This document shows positions 1-5,770 of a stretch of 5,777 nt of DNA, piece after piece. The position numbers and the translations under genes are program-made. Position 1 is the stretch's first letter. The number at the start of each line of letters is the position of its first letter. The DNA lies in NCBI GenBank assembly GCA_947464515.1, contig CANHXF010000119.1:1-5777 (forward strand), in the 5' to 3' direction. This DNA is from Flavobacteriales bacterium (GTDB lineage: Bacteria; Bacteroidota; Bacteroidia; NS11-12g; UBA955). The notes under the pieces are model-generated. The model had not been told where the DNA came from. It worked only from the letters and a program-made list of their open reading frames with translations, and did no database searches.

Positions 1-1
1 A

Positions 2-106
2 TTGGTTCAAAATGGATGGAACGTGGCCAAAACCGCACAAGAAATCGACATTCAGCGAAGCCATTTGTACAATAAAATTGAGAAGTACAGCCTCAAACGT
101 CGTTAA
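2..106 (+). CDS. C-terminal end of a sigma-54-dependent (NtrC-family) regulator, 5' truncated by the window
   Basis: Only the last 34 codons and the TAA stop (104-106) are in the window. The peptide begins LVQNGWNVAKTAQEIDIQRS and ends HLYNKIEKYSLKRR. This matches the Fis-type helix-turn-helix (HTH_8) that ends NtrC-family activators: an asparagine followed by V-x-K/A-A in the first helix, then a recognition helix of the form R-S-x-L-Y-N-K-I-E-K-Y. These proteins are usually response regulators with receiver, AAA+ and HTH domains that activate sigma-54 promoters. Those upstream domains are outside the window, so the input signal and target genes cannot be given. The next gene, sua5, starts 16 nt later on the same strand with no clear promoter or terminator in the gap, so the two may be co-transcribed. 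The frame and motif are clear; the full-length architecture is inferred from the family. Confidence 0.8.
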   Translation: MVQNGWNVAKTAQEIDIQRSHLYNKIEKYSLKRR

Positions 107-122
107 TTTATTTTTCTAAACG

Positions 123-1121
123 ATGCAGCATCGCGGCACAGACCTAATACTTGCCAAAAAACTGCTCACTGAAGGAAAATTGGTCGCCATTCCCACCGAA
201 ACGGTTTACGGACTCGCGGCCAATGGACTAGATGAAACAGCGGTTGCGGGGATTTTTTCGGCGAAGAACCGACCTACATTTGATCCGTTGATTTTGCATG
301 TTGCCTCCATCGAGCAAGCGCAATCCTTGTGCACTGATTGGCCCGAGATGGCAGATAAATTGGCATGTGCCTTTTGGCCTGGTCCGCTGACGCTGATTTT
401 ACCCAAGGCAAACCACGTTCCCGACCTTACAACATCGGGACAGCCTACGGTTGGTATTAGAATGCCAAACAACAAGTTAACACTTGAATTACTGAGTACA
501 CTCCCCTTTCCTCTCGCCGCCCCTAGTGCCAATCCATTTGGTTACGTCAGCCCTACCAAAGCCCAGCATGTGGCTGATCAATTGGGTGATCGCATAGATT
601 ATATCCTCGACGATGGCGACTGTTCCGTAGGCATTGAGAGTACCATTATCGCCATTGAAAACGGTGCGCCAAAGGTCCTTCGATTGGGTGGATTATCCCT
701 GGAGAGAATTTCGGATGTTTTGGGAGTTCCCGTATTGGAAAACTTAAACCAAAATAGCAATCCTCAGGCCCCAGGTCAGCTAGATCAACATTATAGCCCT
801 CGATGCAAGCTCATTTCTTTAAGTACGATGCAGGTCGCGGATATTGACCCTAGCGTTTCGATCATCTATTTTTCAAAACAAGAGGCTCAACGAGGTTCTG
901 ATTACAATTCGTCGGACGGTTCTGACTATTATTTGTCGGATGGTTCTCACTACTATTTATCGGACAGCGGCGACACCAACCAGGCGGCATCGAATCTGTT
1001 TTCCACTTTGCGTAGACTGGATCAGGACAATCAAAAGATTGCATATTTTGAGTGGGCGCCAGACGAAGGGCTCGGCCGTGCGATCAATGACCGACTTCAG
1101 CGAGCGGCTTTTCAGCCATAA
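123..1121 (+). CDS. sua5: L-threonylcarbamoyladenylate synthase, Sua5 type (YrdC domain plus Sua5 C-terminal domain)
   Basis: The enzyme makes L-threonylcarbamoyl-AMP from threonine, bicarbonate and ATP in the cytoplasm. TsaD and its partners then transfer the group to A37 of tRNAs that read ANN codons (t6A). The YrdC domain spans about residues 7-200: PTETVYGLAA (24-33), the conserved K48/R50 in SAKNRPTFDPL, WPGPLTLIL (85-93), VGIRMP (110-115), PSANPFG (134-140) and VGIESTII (169-176). The linker APGQLDQHYSPR (216-227) corresponds to the PGMKYRHYAP-like linker of Sua5, which closes over the active site. The C-terminal Sua5 domain ends with LFSTLRRLDQ and GLGRAINDRLQRAA, both typical. At 332 residues it is about the usual length for the two-domain form. 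The ATG at 123 fits the expected domain start, and no Shine-Dalgarno sequence is visible. The oddity is an acidic, tyrosine-rich triplicated octapeptide at residues 258-281. The stop lies 3 nt from that of the convergent hydrolase gene. Confidence 0.95.
   Translation: MQHRGTDLILAKKLLTEGKLVAIPTETVYGLAANGLDETAVAGIFSAKNRPTFDPLILHVASIEQAQSLCTDWPEMADKLACAFWPGPLTLILPKANHVPDLTTSGQPTVGIRMPNNKLTLELLSTLPFPLAAPSANPFGYVSPTKAQHVADQLGDRIDYILDDGDCSVGIESTIIAIENGAPKVLRLGGLSLERISDVLGVPVLENLNQNSNPQAPGQLDQHYSPRCKLISLSTMQVADIDPSVSIIYFSKQEAQRGSDYNSSDGSDYYLSDGSHYYLSDSGDTNQAASNLFSTLRRLDQDNQKIAYFEWAPDEGLGRAINDRLQRAAFQP
894..965 (+). repeat. Three-copy 24-bp tandem repeat, in frame inside sua5
   Basis: Three consecutive 24-bp units start at 894, 918 and 942 and encode GSDYNSSD, GSDYYLSD and GSHYYLSD (Sua5 residues 258-281). 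Units 1 and 2 differ at 5 of 24 positions and units 2 and 3 at 4 of 24. Most differences are synonymous (GAT/GAC, TAC/TAT, TTG/TTA). The following residues, SGD, are only loosely similar, and no unit is seen before 894. Because the unit length is a multiple of three, gain or loss of a copy would keep the gene in frame. The array falls between the strand SIIYFSKQ and the helix around NLFSTLRRLD of the C-terminal domain, where a loop insertion should be tolerated. Confidence 0.9.
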
Positions 1122-1124
1122 TTC

Positions 1125-1964
1125 TTAAATTTCTTCCAAAAAGCTCAACGTATTGTCGAGCGCGTACCACAATTCTTGGGTGAAATCTTGAATTCCCGTG
1201 CACGGATGTTTCATTCCAAAAGTATGATCGGCCTTGGGGACTGTCATTCTGATACTGTGAATACAAGCATCGTAGATAGGCTCAGACAAGGCACAAGGAA
1301 CGGCTTCATCGGCTTCACCATGAACTATAAGCAAAGGCCTACCAAGTCCTCTCGCAGCCTCTAATACATCAAATTCATCATCATGCGCCATCAAATTCTC
1401 CCAGATGCTGTAATCCAGCGGCATTTCTTGATGTGTGCGCGCATTTGTGGTGTAAACGGTACGATTTTTCTTCCAAATTTCTGGGTTAAACGATTCAAAC
1501 AACCATTGGTACGATGGAATGGGCGACCAAGCGATGACTTTCTCCACGTAATCTTGACAGCGGCTGGCGAATAGAATCACATTGGCACCACCACGAGAGT
1601 GGCCTAACCATGAAACCCTTTCGATGTCGAGCCCCAACGCTTTCCCATTTTCTCTAATCCATTTGCCCAGCGATTCGAGGTCGTTTAGTTCTTTACTCAC
1701 CGTATTCACGGCAAACAAATCTAGTGCATCAAACCGATCGGCATCACCAATAACACCATTGTGTGAATGATTAAAGGTAATGACAGCATATTCACCAGTG
1801 GCAAAATACTCATGTAGGTGCGGGACGTGGCCCCATTGCTTGAATCCTTTGAAGCCGTGGCAGTAGACCAATACGGGGCATGGCCCTTCGGATGGGGGCA
1901 AAAACAAATCGACGGCCATTTGGCCGTCGATAGTTTTGATCTGAAAATGTTGATTGTTTTTCAC
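1125..1964 (-). CDS. Alpha/beta hydrolase (dienelactone-hydrolase/prolyl-oligopeptidase-like fold)
   Basis: This is a serine hydrolase of the alpha/beta fold; the substrate is unknown. Numbered from the GTG start used here (279 residues): CHGFKG at 35-40 supplies the oxyanion-hole region, NHSHNG is at 65-70, the nucleophile elbow GHSRGG has Ser123, and the acid and base are probably Asp219 (HGEADEAVP) and His247 (KADHTFGMKHP). No signal peptide is visible, so a cytoplasmic location is likely. The start is unusual. The longest open frame begins at an ATG at 2012, but its first 16 codons read through tRNA-Leu. GTG at 1964 (MKNNQHFQIKTIDGQM) keeps the first beta-strand before the DG turn. ATG at 1919 would give 264 residues but remove that strand. 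The GTG lies 4 nt after the tRNA's encoded CCA, so the gene is probably co-transcribed with the tRNA. Fold and catalytic Ser are certain; start and substrate are not. Confidence 0.88.
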   Translation of the reverse strand: MKNNQHFQIKTIDGQMAVDLFLPPSEGPCPVLVYCHGFKGFKQWGHVPHLHEYFATGEYAVITFNHSHNGVIGDADRFDALDLFAVNTVSKELNDLESLGKWIRENGKALGLDIERVSWLGHSRGGANVILFASRCQDYVEKVIAWSPIPSYQWLFESFNPEIWKKNRTVYTTNARTHQEMPLDYSIWENLMAHDDEFDVLEAARGLGRPLLIVHGEADEAVPCALSEPIYDACIHSIRMTVPKADHTFGMKHPCTGIQDFTQELWYALDNTLSFLEEI

Positions 1965-1968
1965 AATT

Positions 1969-2055
1969 TGGTGCCCAGGACCGGAGTCGAACCGGTACGG
2001 GGGTGAACCCACAGGTGTTTGAGACCAGCGCGTCTACCAATTCCGCCACCTGGGC
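1969..2055 (-). tRNA. tRNA-Leu (anticodon CAA), CCA encoded
   Basis: The minus strand folds as a class II tRNA of 87 nt. The acceptor stem is GCCCAGG/CCTGGGC, with discriminator A and an encoded CCA. The D-arm is GCGGAATTGGTAGACGC, the anticodon loop is CTCAAAC (anticodon CAA at 2019-2021, reading UUG) and A37 follows it. A long variable arm of about 15 nt has a GGG/CCC stem. The T-arm ACCGG-TTCGACT-CCGGT is perfectly paired. The long variable arm, the discriminator A and the D-arm all fit leucine identity. One flaw is seen: the anticodon stem CTGGT/ACCTG contains a U28-U42 mismatch (positions 2027 and 2013). A promoter of the Bacteroidota type lies just upstream, and the hydrolase start codon lies 4 nt downstream. 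Confidence 0.96.
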
Positions 2056-2079
2056 ATGTATTCCTTTCAGAACGGGATG

Positions 2080-2110
2080 CAAAATTATCATTAATTTCTA
2101 ATGATTCCAA
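2080..2110 (-). promoter_or_regulatory. Candidate Bacteroidota-type promoter for tRNA-Leu (and the hydrolase)
   Basis: On the minus strand a TTG (2110-2108) is followed, after 20 nt, by TAATTTTG (2087-2080). This matches the -33 TTG/TTTG and -7 TAnnTTTG elements described for the primary sigma factor of Bacteroidetes. Transcription would begin around 2073-2076, giving a 5' leader of about 20 nt before the mature tRNA end at 2055. The 57-nt gap between the phosphoesterase stop (2113) and the tRNA holds nothing else clear. The -33 element sits directly behind that stop codon. I see no terminator in the gap, so read-through from upstream is also possible. Confidence 0.6.
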
Positions 2111-2112
2111 TA

Positions 2113-2619
2113 TTATTTGACAATATTTTTGGGCCACTCCACAACTTCCATGGAATGAATCTTTTGCGGCTCCAATTGGAAGCGAATAGCTGTCCTAACT
2201 TTATGAAATCCGTGGACACCGCAAGCCCCAGGATTCAAAAAAAGCAGATTATTATACTTAGGATCTCTCTGCACTTGAAGCATATGAGAATGCCCGCAGA
2301 CATAGATATCGGGTTTGGTTTTATTAATGATGTCTTTTACGTTCGCCGGATACCTACCAGGCTTTCCACCAATATGTATCATCAGAATCCTAAATCCTTC
2401 CCTATCAAACAATTGAACATCCGGATATTCCACTTTCACGTCCATTCCATCGATGTTACCATGCACCCCAATAATCGGCTTTCCGAGCTTTGTTATCGCC
2501 TCATGCATCGCCGTATTGAGCCAATCTCCTGCGTGCCAAACCTCGTCTGCCCATGCTGCATGATGCAAAATCCCTTCATCTACGTAGCCATGATTGTCCG
2601 ATATAACCAAAATTTTCAT
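2113..2619 (-). CDS. Metallophosphoesterase of the MJ0936/YfcE phosphodiesterase family
   Basis: This is a small cytoplasmic calcineurin-like phosphoesterase of 168 residues, the usual length of the single-domain MJ0936/YfcE family. Members hydrolyse phosphodiester or phosphomonoester model substrates with two metal ions; the physiological substrate is usually unknown. The metal-binding motifs are all present, numbered from the start used here: D8 and H10 in ISDNHG, D32 in HAGDW, N55 in HGNID, H82 in MIHIGG, and H110/H112 in CGHSH. NPGACG (129-134) is also typical. An upstream in-frame start at 2631 would add only MDLL and extend the overlap. The ATG at 2619 puts MKILVISDNHG at the N-terminus, as expected for the family, and overlaps the TGA of the membrane-protein gene by one base (TGATG). 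Translation of the two is therefore probably coupled. The next element, tRNA-Leu, has its own promoter 57 nt downstream. Confidence 0.93.
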   Translation of the reverse strand: MKILVISDNHGYVDEGILHHAAWADEVWHAGDWLNTAMHEAITKLGKPIIGVHGNIDGMDVKVEYPDVQLFDREGFRILMIHIGGKPGRYPANVKDIINKTKPDIYVCGHSHMLQVQRDPKYNNLLFLNPGACGVHGFHKVRTAIRFQLEPQKIHSMEVVEWPKNIVK

Positions 2620-3353
2620 CAGTAAATCCAATTAAGCAAAGCGCTAATGATCACATTAAAGACAAATATCCCAACAGAATACTCAAAGGGCTTTATGATC
2701 CAAGTGAGTGATGTTAGGGCCAAAATGATACAAGCGAACACCAAAGTGGTGTGATTCGATTGCTTCAAATCTTCGTGTAGAATGTCATACACCGGCAGTT
2801 CATCAAATGATAACCTCAGCCAAACATCGGTTTCAAAAGTCAAATATTCAACCAGTTTATGTCGCCAAGGACTAAAAAACAATCGTATCGAATCCCCATC
2901 CTCCAAGGCATAAAACGATTTTAGGTCCACCGGGACTTTTTCTACGACCAATTCTTCGGGGTTGACATGTGATGTATTGGGTTCGTTTTTTTTGCTCCGT
3001 TCAGATTTTAGACGCAAAAGAACAGCTTCGGCTTCTGCGGTTCTACGCTCCACACTTTCGTAGACTAAAACCGTATCAATCTCGGTTGGACGCAATCGAT
3101 AGGGCTTGTGGGCGCAAAACTTAATGGTATGCAAGAAATTATCGCGATATAAACGACCGGATGAATATTTGCCTCCCGATCGCCCTCTATATCCCACTTC
3201 ACTTTCATGGGCTAGGACATATTGAATCTCACTTACTGGCGATAAATACAAATCAACGAGGCAAAATATCGCAAACCCCGCAAAGCAGAGGCTCATATAT
3301 TTGGCAAACTGTAAAATTTTATGCTCCAAGGGAATCAAAGATAAAGCCCCCAA
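2619..3353 (-). CDS. Unrecognised membrane protein with one N-terminal and two C-terminal helices
   Basis: I do not recognise this family. The 244-residue product has a hydrophobic helix at about 17-38, a soluble region of some 160 residues, and two more helices at about 202-220 and 225-243, separated by KPFEY. Positive charges before the first helix suggest that the soluble part faces outside (periplasm). That part contains a basic, glycine-rich stretch (YRGRSGGKYSSGRLYR, 55-70), a charged probably helical segment at about 98-122 (ERRTAEAEAVLLRLKSERSK), and a segment with GDSIRLFFSPW (153-163). The latter looks like a small beta domain that reports on lipid or surface pressure in some DUF families, but I cannot assign it. 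The start is TTG; the first in-frame ATG (3296) lies inside the first helix and is unlikely. An out-of-frame ATG at 3369 would join this frame if the G-run 3347-3351 were one base shorter. The gene follows E2 by 24 nt and is coupled to the phosphoesterase by TGATG. Confidence 0.75.
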   Translation of the reverse strand: MGALSLIPLEHKILQFAKYMSLCFAGFAIFCLVDLYLSPVSEIQYVLAHESEVGYRGRSGGKYSSGRLYRDNFLHTIKFCAHKPYRLRPTEIDTVLVYESVERRTAEAEAVLLRLKSERSKKNEPNTSHVNPEELVVEKVPVDLKSFYALEDGDSIRLFFSPWRHKLVEYLTFETDVWLRLSFDELPVYDILHEDLKQSNHTTLVFACIILALTSLTWIIKPFEYSVGIFVFNVIISALLNWIY

Positions 3354-3377
3354 GGACTTGGAAAAACATTGTTAGAA

Positions 3378-4760
3378 TTAAATCTCGCGATTTACATCCC
3401 ACTGCTCCAAATAATCGGCAACTCGACGAACAAACATGCCACCCAACGCGCCGTCCACCACACGGTGATCGTAACTATGTGAAAGGTACATCATATGTCG
3501 GATCGCAATCACATCGCCAAATTCGGTCTCCAAAACGGCTGGTTTCTTGCGAATCGCACCCACGGCCATAATAGCCACTTGGGGTTGGTTGATCACAGGC
3601 GTACCCAAAACGTTTCCAAAGCTTCCCACATTGGTTAGTGTGTACGTCCCTCCTTGAATTTCATCAGGAACCAACTTACCAATACGAGCTCTTCCCGCCA
3701 AATCATTTACGATGCGCGTTAATCCCAACAAATTCATGCTATCCGCATTCTTTATCACCGGAACGATTAGATTGCCGTTCTGCTGTGCCACGGCCATTCC
3801 AATGTTGATGTTTTTCTTTTTGATGATTGTACTGCCATCCACACTCACGTTGATCAATGGGAAATCCTTGATCGCTTTGGCTACTGCCTCAATAAAAATA
3901 GGCGTGAACGTAATGTTCTCCCCTTCTCTTTTCTTAAAGCTATCCTTAACGCGATTTCTCCAGTTCACCAAGTTTGTAACATCCGCCTCAACAAAACTTG
4001 TAACGTGGGGTGAAGTGTGCTTGCTCATCACCATGTGATCGGCAATCATCTTTCTCACGCGATCCATTTCAATAATTTCATCACCTGGGTTCAATGAAAT
4101 ACTCGATTTCACTTCCACTTTGGCTGGCGTTTGGGTTGACACTGGCGCTGGTGTAATTGAGGCAGCCGCTGGCGCTGAAACGGCAGTCGCTGAAACCACT
4201 GCATTTGCTGTTCCATTTCCACGATTGGCAACAAAATCCAAGATATCCGCTTTGGTCACTCTTCCCTCTTTCCCAGTTCCTGGCAAAGACTCCAATTGCG
4301 ACATCGATATTCCTTCAGCACGAGCGATATTCAAGACAAGCGGGGAGTAAAAACGACTTCCACCATCATTTGACATAGGCTCCGCGAGGGGTTGTGAAGA
4401 TTCAATTTGTTTTTCGATGGCTGCGACCGCTGCTTCCACTGGAATTGCTGTTTCTACCGCCGCTGAGGCCGTTGCAGCAGGTGCGGATGTTGCTACAGGT
4501 GCTGAAGCTGATGCTCCACCCTCTGTATTAATCATTGCAACAGGCTCCCCTACTTTAACTACATCGCCATCTTGATATAATTGCTTAACTAAAATCCCAG
4601 CTTCCGTGCTAGGGATCTCACTATCAACCTTATCGGTAGCAATTTCAACGATGGGCTCGTCCTTTTCAACACGATCACCCTCGTTCTTTAACCAACGAAT
4701 AATTGTCGCTTCCGCGATGCTTTCGCCCATTTTGGGCATTACAATGGGTTTTTCTGCCAT
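3378..4760 (-). CDS. Dihydrolipoyl acyltransferase (E2) of a 2-oxoacid dehydrogenase complex, probably branched-chain
   Basis: E2 forms the core of the complex and moves the acyl group from its lipoyl arm to CoA. Numbered from the ATG at 4760 (460 residues): a single lipoyl domain occupies about 1-80, with the lipoylated lysine K44 in EIATDKVDSEIPS. An Ala/Pro/Val-rich linker follows to about 130. The E3/E1-binding domain lies at about 137-175 (YSPLVLNIARAEGI, then LPGTGKEGRVTKADIL), a second Ala/Pro-rich linker reaches about 215, and the acyltransferase domain fills 225-455. Its catalytic motif SYDHRVVDGA carries H432 and D436. Length and order are typical for Bacteroidota E2. The lipoyl motif with ATDKVDSEIPS fits branched-chain or pyruvate E2 better than a 2-oxoglutarate E2, but sequence alone does not settle the substrate. 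No E1 or E3 gene is in the window. A TTG at 4775 would add five residues; ATG gives the conventional MAEKPIVMPKMGES start. Confidence 0.95.
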   Translation of the reverse strand: MAEKPIVMPKMGESIAEATIIRWLKNEGDRVEKDEPIVEIATDKVDSEIPSTEAGILVKQLYQDGDVVKVGEPVAMINTEGGASASAPVATSAPAATASAAVETAIPVEAAVAAIEKQIESSQPLAEPMSNDGGSRFYSPLVLNIARAEGISMSQLESLPGTGKEGRVTKADILDFVANRGNGTANAVVSATAVSAPAAASITPAPVSTQTPAKVEVKSSISLNPGDEIIEMDRVRKMIADHMVMSKHTSPHVTSFVEADVTNLVNWRNRVKDSFKKREGENITFTPIFIEAVAKAIKDFPLINVSVDGSTIIKKKNINIGMAVAQQNGNLIVPVIKNADSMNLLGLTRIVNDLAGRARIGKLVPDEIQGGTYTLTNVGSFGNVLGTPVINQPQVAIMAVGAIRKKPAVLETEFGDVIAIRHMMYLSHSYDHRVVDGALGGMFVRRVADYLEQWDVNREI

Positions 4761-4772
4761 AAGAATTGACTG

Positions 4773-4804
4773 CAAAAATCGTGTTTTTTCATTTCACCGC
4801 CAAA
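4773..4804 (-). promoter_or_regulatory. Weak candidate promoter in the 71-nt gap ahead of E2
   Basis: The gap between the transglutaminase-like stop (4832) and the E2 start (4760) holds TTTG (4804-4801), then 20 nt, then GATTTTTG (4780-4773) on the minus strand. This resembles the Bacteroidota -33/-7 pair, with one mismatch in TAnnTTTG and the same spacing as the better tRNA promoter. If it is used, the E2 leader would be very short, under about 12 nt. No terminator hairpin is visible in the gap, so E2 may instead be transcribed from upstream. Confidence 0.25.
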
Positions 4805-4831
4805 CACCAATCCGTAATAAACAAAAATGAG

Positions 4832-5770
4832 TTACGAAATATCGTCTTTATCGCCTGAATCCGAAGAAATTTCATCTGTCATTCCGCAAATTCGCATCAA
4901 TTCAGCAACCTCAGCGCGCTTAGATTTATCTTGGGCTTCACCGAAGGAATAATGCAAATTTCGGAGCATCCTTTTGATAATATCCTGGACTGAACACGGC
5001 ATATAAAATTGACGTAAAGGCGTCACATTTACTACTTTTAAAAAACTATCGACATTTTCTTTGGTGAAGATTTGTCCTTTGCTGTATGGATTGATATAAA
5101 AGATGACTTTTTCGACTTCATCCAGCGGGACTGTTTTAACATTCTTCACCCCCGCATAGGCTTCACCAATTTTACAAAGTCCAACCACAAAATGTTGGGG
5201 CAGATTTACGCCGAACACGGGAAGGCCTAGATGTTGAGCCACAGATAAGTAAATGGCCGACAAACTAATGGGATTGCCTGTTTTTCGTTCCAACACTCGA
5301 TTTATAAAAGAATTATCGGGATAGTGATATTGGCTTGTGTCGCCATGAAAACCGTGCTGTTCAAAAAAAACATGATTCAATATCTGAATGCGATCTAAAT
5401 CATTTTCAACATTCCCCATCAATAACCAAGCATCCAATTTTATATCATTCAACTGTCGTTTCACATCCGCCAATTTTACGCCCGGATACTGCAACTGTGT
5501 CACCAAGACCCAACCTTCAATCAAATCAGGCTGCTCTTGTTCGAACCATTTGGTAAATCTCTGATGGAGGATTCTCTTTTGTATCTTATTAATAACCAGC
5601 TCTATATAGCGAGATGCCTCTGGGAATTCATTGTTTAACCAGAGCGCTTCTAACTCATCAATTACCGACTCGCCTTCTTGCATCAAACGACTCTCCACCG
5701 CCAAGGAAACATCCAAATCTGGATCATCCAGTAAACGGACCATTGCCCTAAGTGTTGAAGGATCAATCAT
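4832..5770 (-). CDS. SirB1/transglutaminase-like family protein with HEAT-like N-terminus
   Basis: The 312-residue product has no signal peptide. Residues 1-65 form short alpha-helical repeats (VRLLDDPDLDVSLAVESRLM, then IDELEALW) like the HEAT-type N-terminus of Bacteroidota homologues. The core at about 115-236 carries the SirB1/transglutaminase-like signature: FINRVLERKTGNPISLSAIYLSVAQ in outline (155-179), GLPVFGVNLPQHFVVG (182-197) and YINPYSKGQIF (225-235). His193 in PQHF sits where the transglutaminase His is expected. The Cys position appears to be in GNPISLS with no Cys, and the D-P of the third motif reads N-P (N227), so classical Cys-His-Asp catalysis is doubtful. The function of the family is not established. 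The C-terminus after 270 is helical and ends in an acidic tail (SSDSGDKDDIS). The ATG at 5770 lies only 7 nt from the window edge, so a longer N-terminus cannot be excluded, although the alignment with LLDDPD-type homologues supports this start. Confidence 0.85.
   Translation of the reverse strand: MIDPSTLRAMVRLLDDPDLDVSLAVESRLMQEGESVIDELEALWLNNEFPEASRYIELVINKIQKRILHQRFTKWFEQEQPDLIEGWVLVTQLQYPGVKLADVKRQLNDIKLDAWLLMGNVENDLDRIQILNHVFFEQHGFHGDTSQYHYPDNSFINRVLERKTGNPISLSAIYLSVAQHLGLPVFGVNLPQHFVVGLCKIGEAYAGVKNVKTVPLDEVEKVIFYINPYSKGQIFTKENVDSFLKVVNVTPLRQFYMPCSVQDIIKRMLRNLHYSFGEAQDKSKRAEVAELMRICGMTDEISSDSGDKDDIS

Noticed and set aside
1106..1117. Hairpin GGCT-TTTC-AGCC at the end of sua5 as a terminator
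   Set aside because: The stem is only 4 bp, lies inside the coding sequence and is not followed by a T-run on either strand.
844..1128. Alternative plus-strand frame over the 3' end of sua5
   Set aside because: It stays open because of the 24-bp repeat, and its product is arginine/threonine-rich with no domain; the sua5 frame keeps conserved C-terminal motifs through the same bases.
1965..2012. N-terminal extension of the hydrolase from ATG 2012
   Set aside because: These codons are the body and CCA end of tRNA-Leu; the encoded residues before the GTG have no relation to the hydrolase fold.
2101..2625. Long plus-strand open frame opposite the phosphoesterase
   Set aside because: It is a shadow: the minus-strand frame carries every metallophosphoesterase motif, while the plus-strand product has no recognisable domain.
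4080..4500. Repetitive GCT/GCA/GTT-rich tracts that look like a DNA repeat
   Set aside because: They encode the two Ala/Pro/Val-rich linkers of E2; the low complexity follows from the protein and there is no regular unit.
3378..5770. A biosynthetic or defence cluster around E2 and the transglutaminase-like gene
   Set aside because: No nuclease, toxin, synthase or transport partner is present; both look like housekeeping genes with ordinary spacing.
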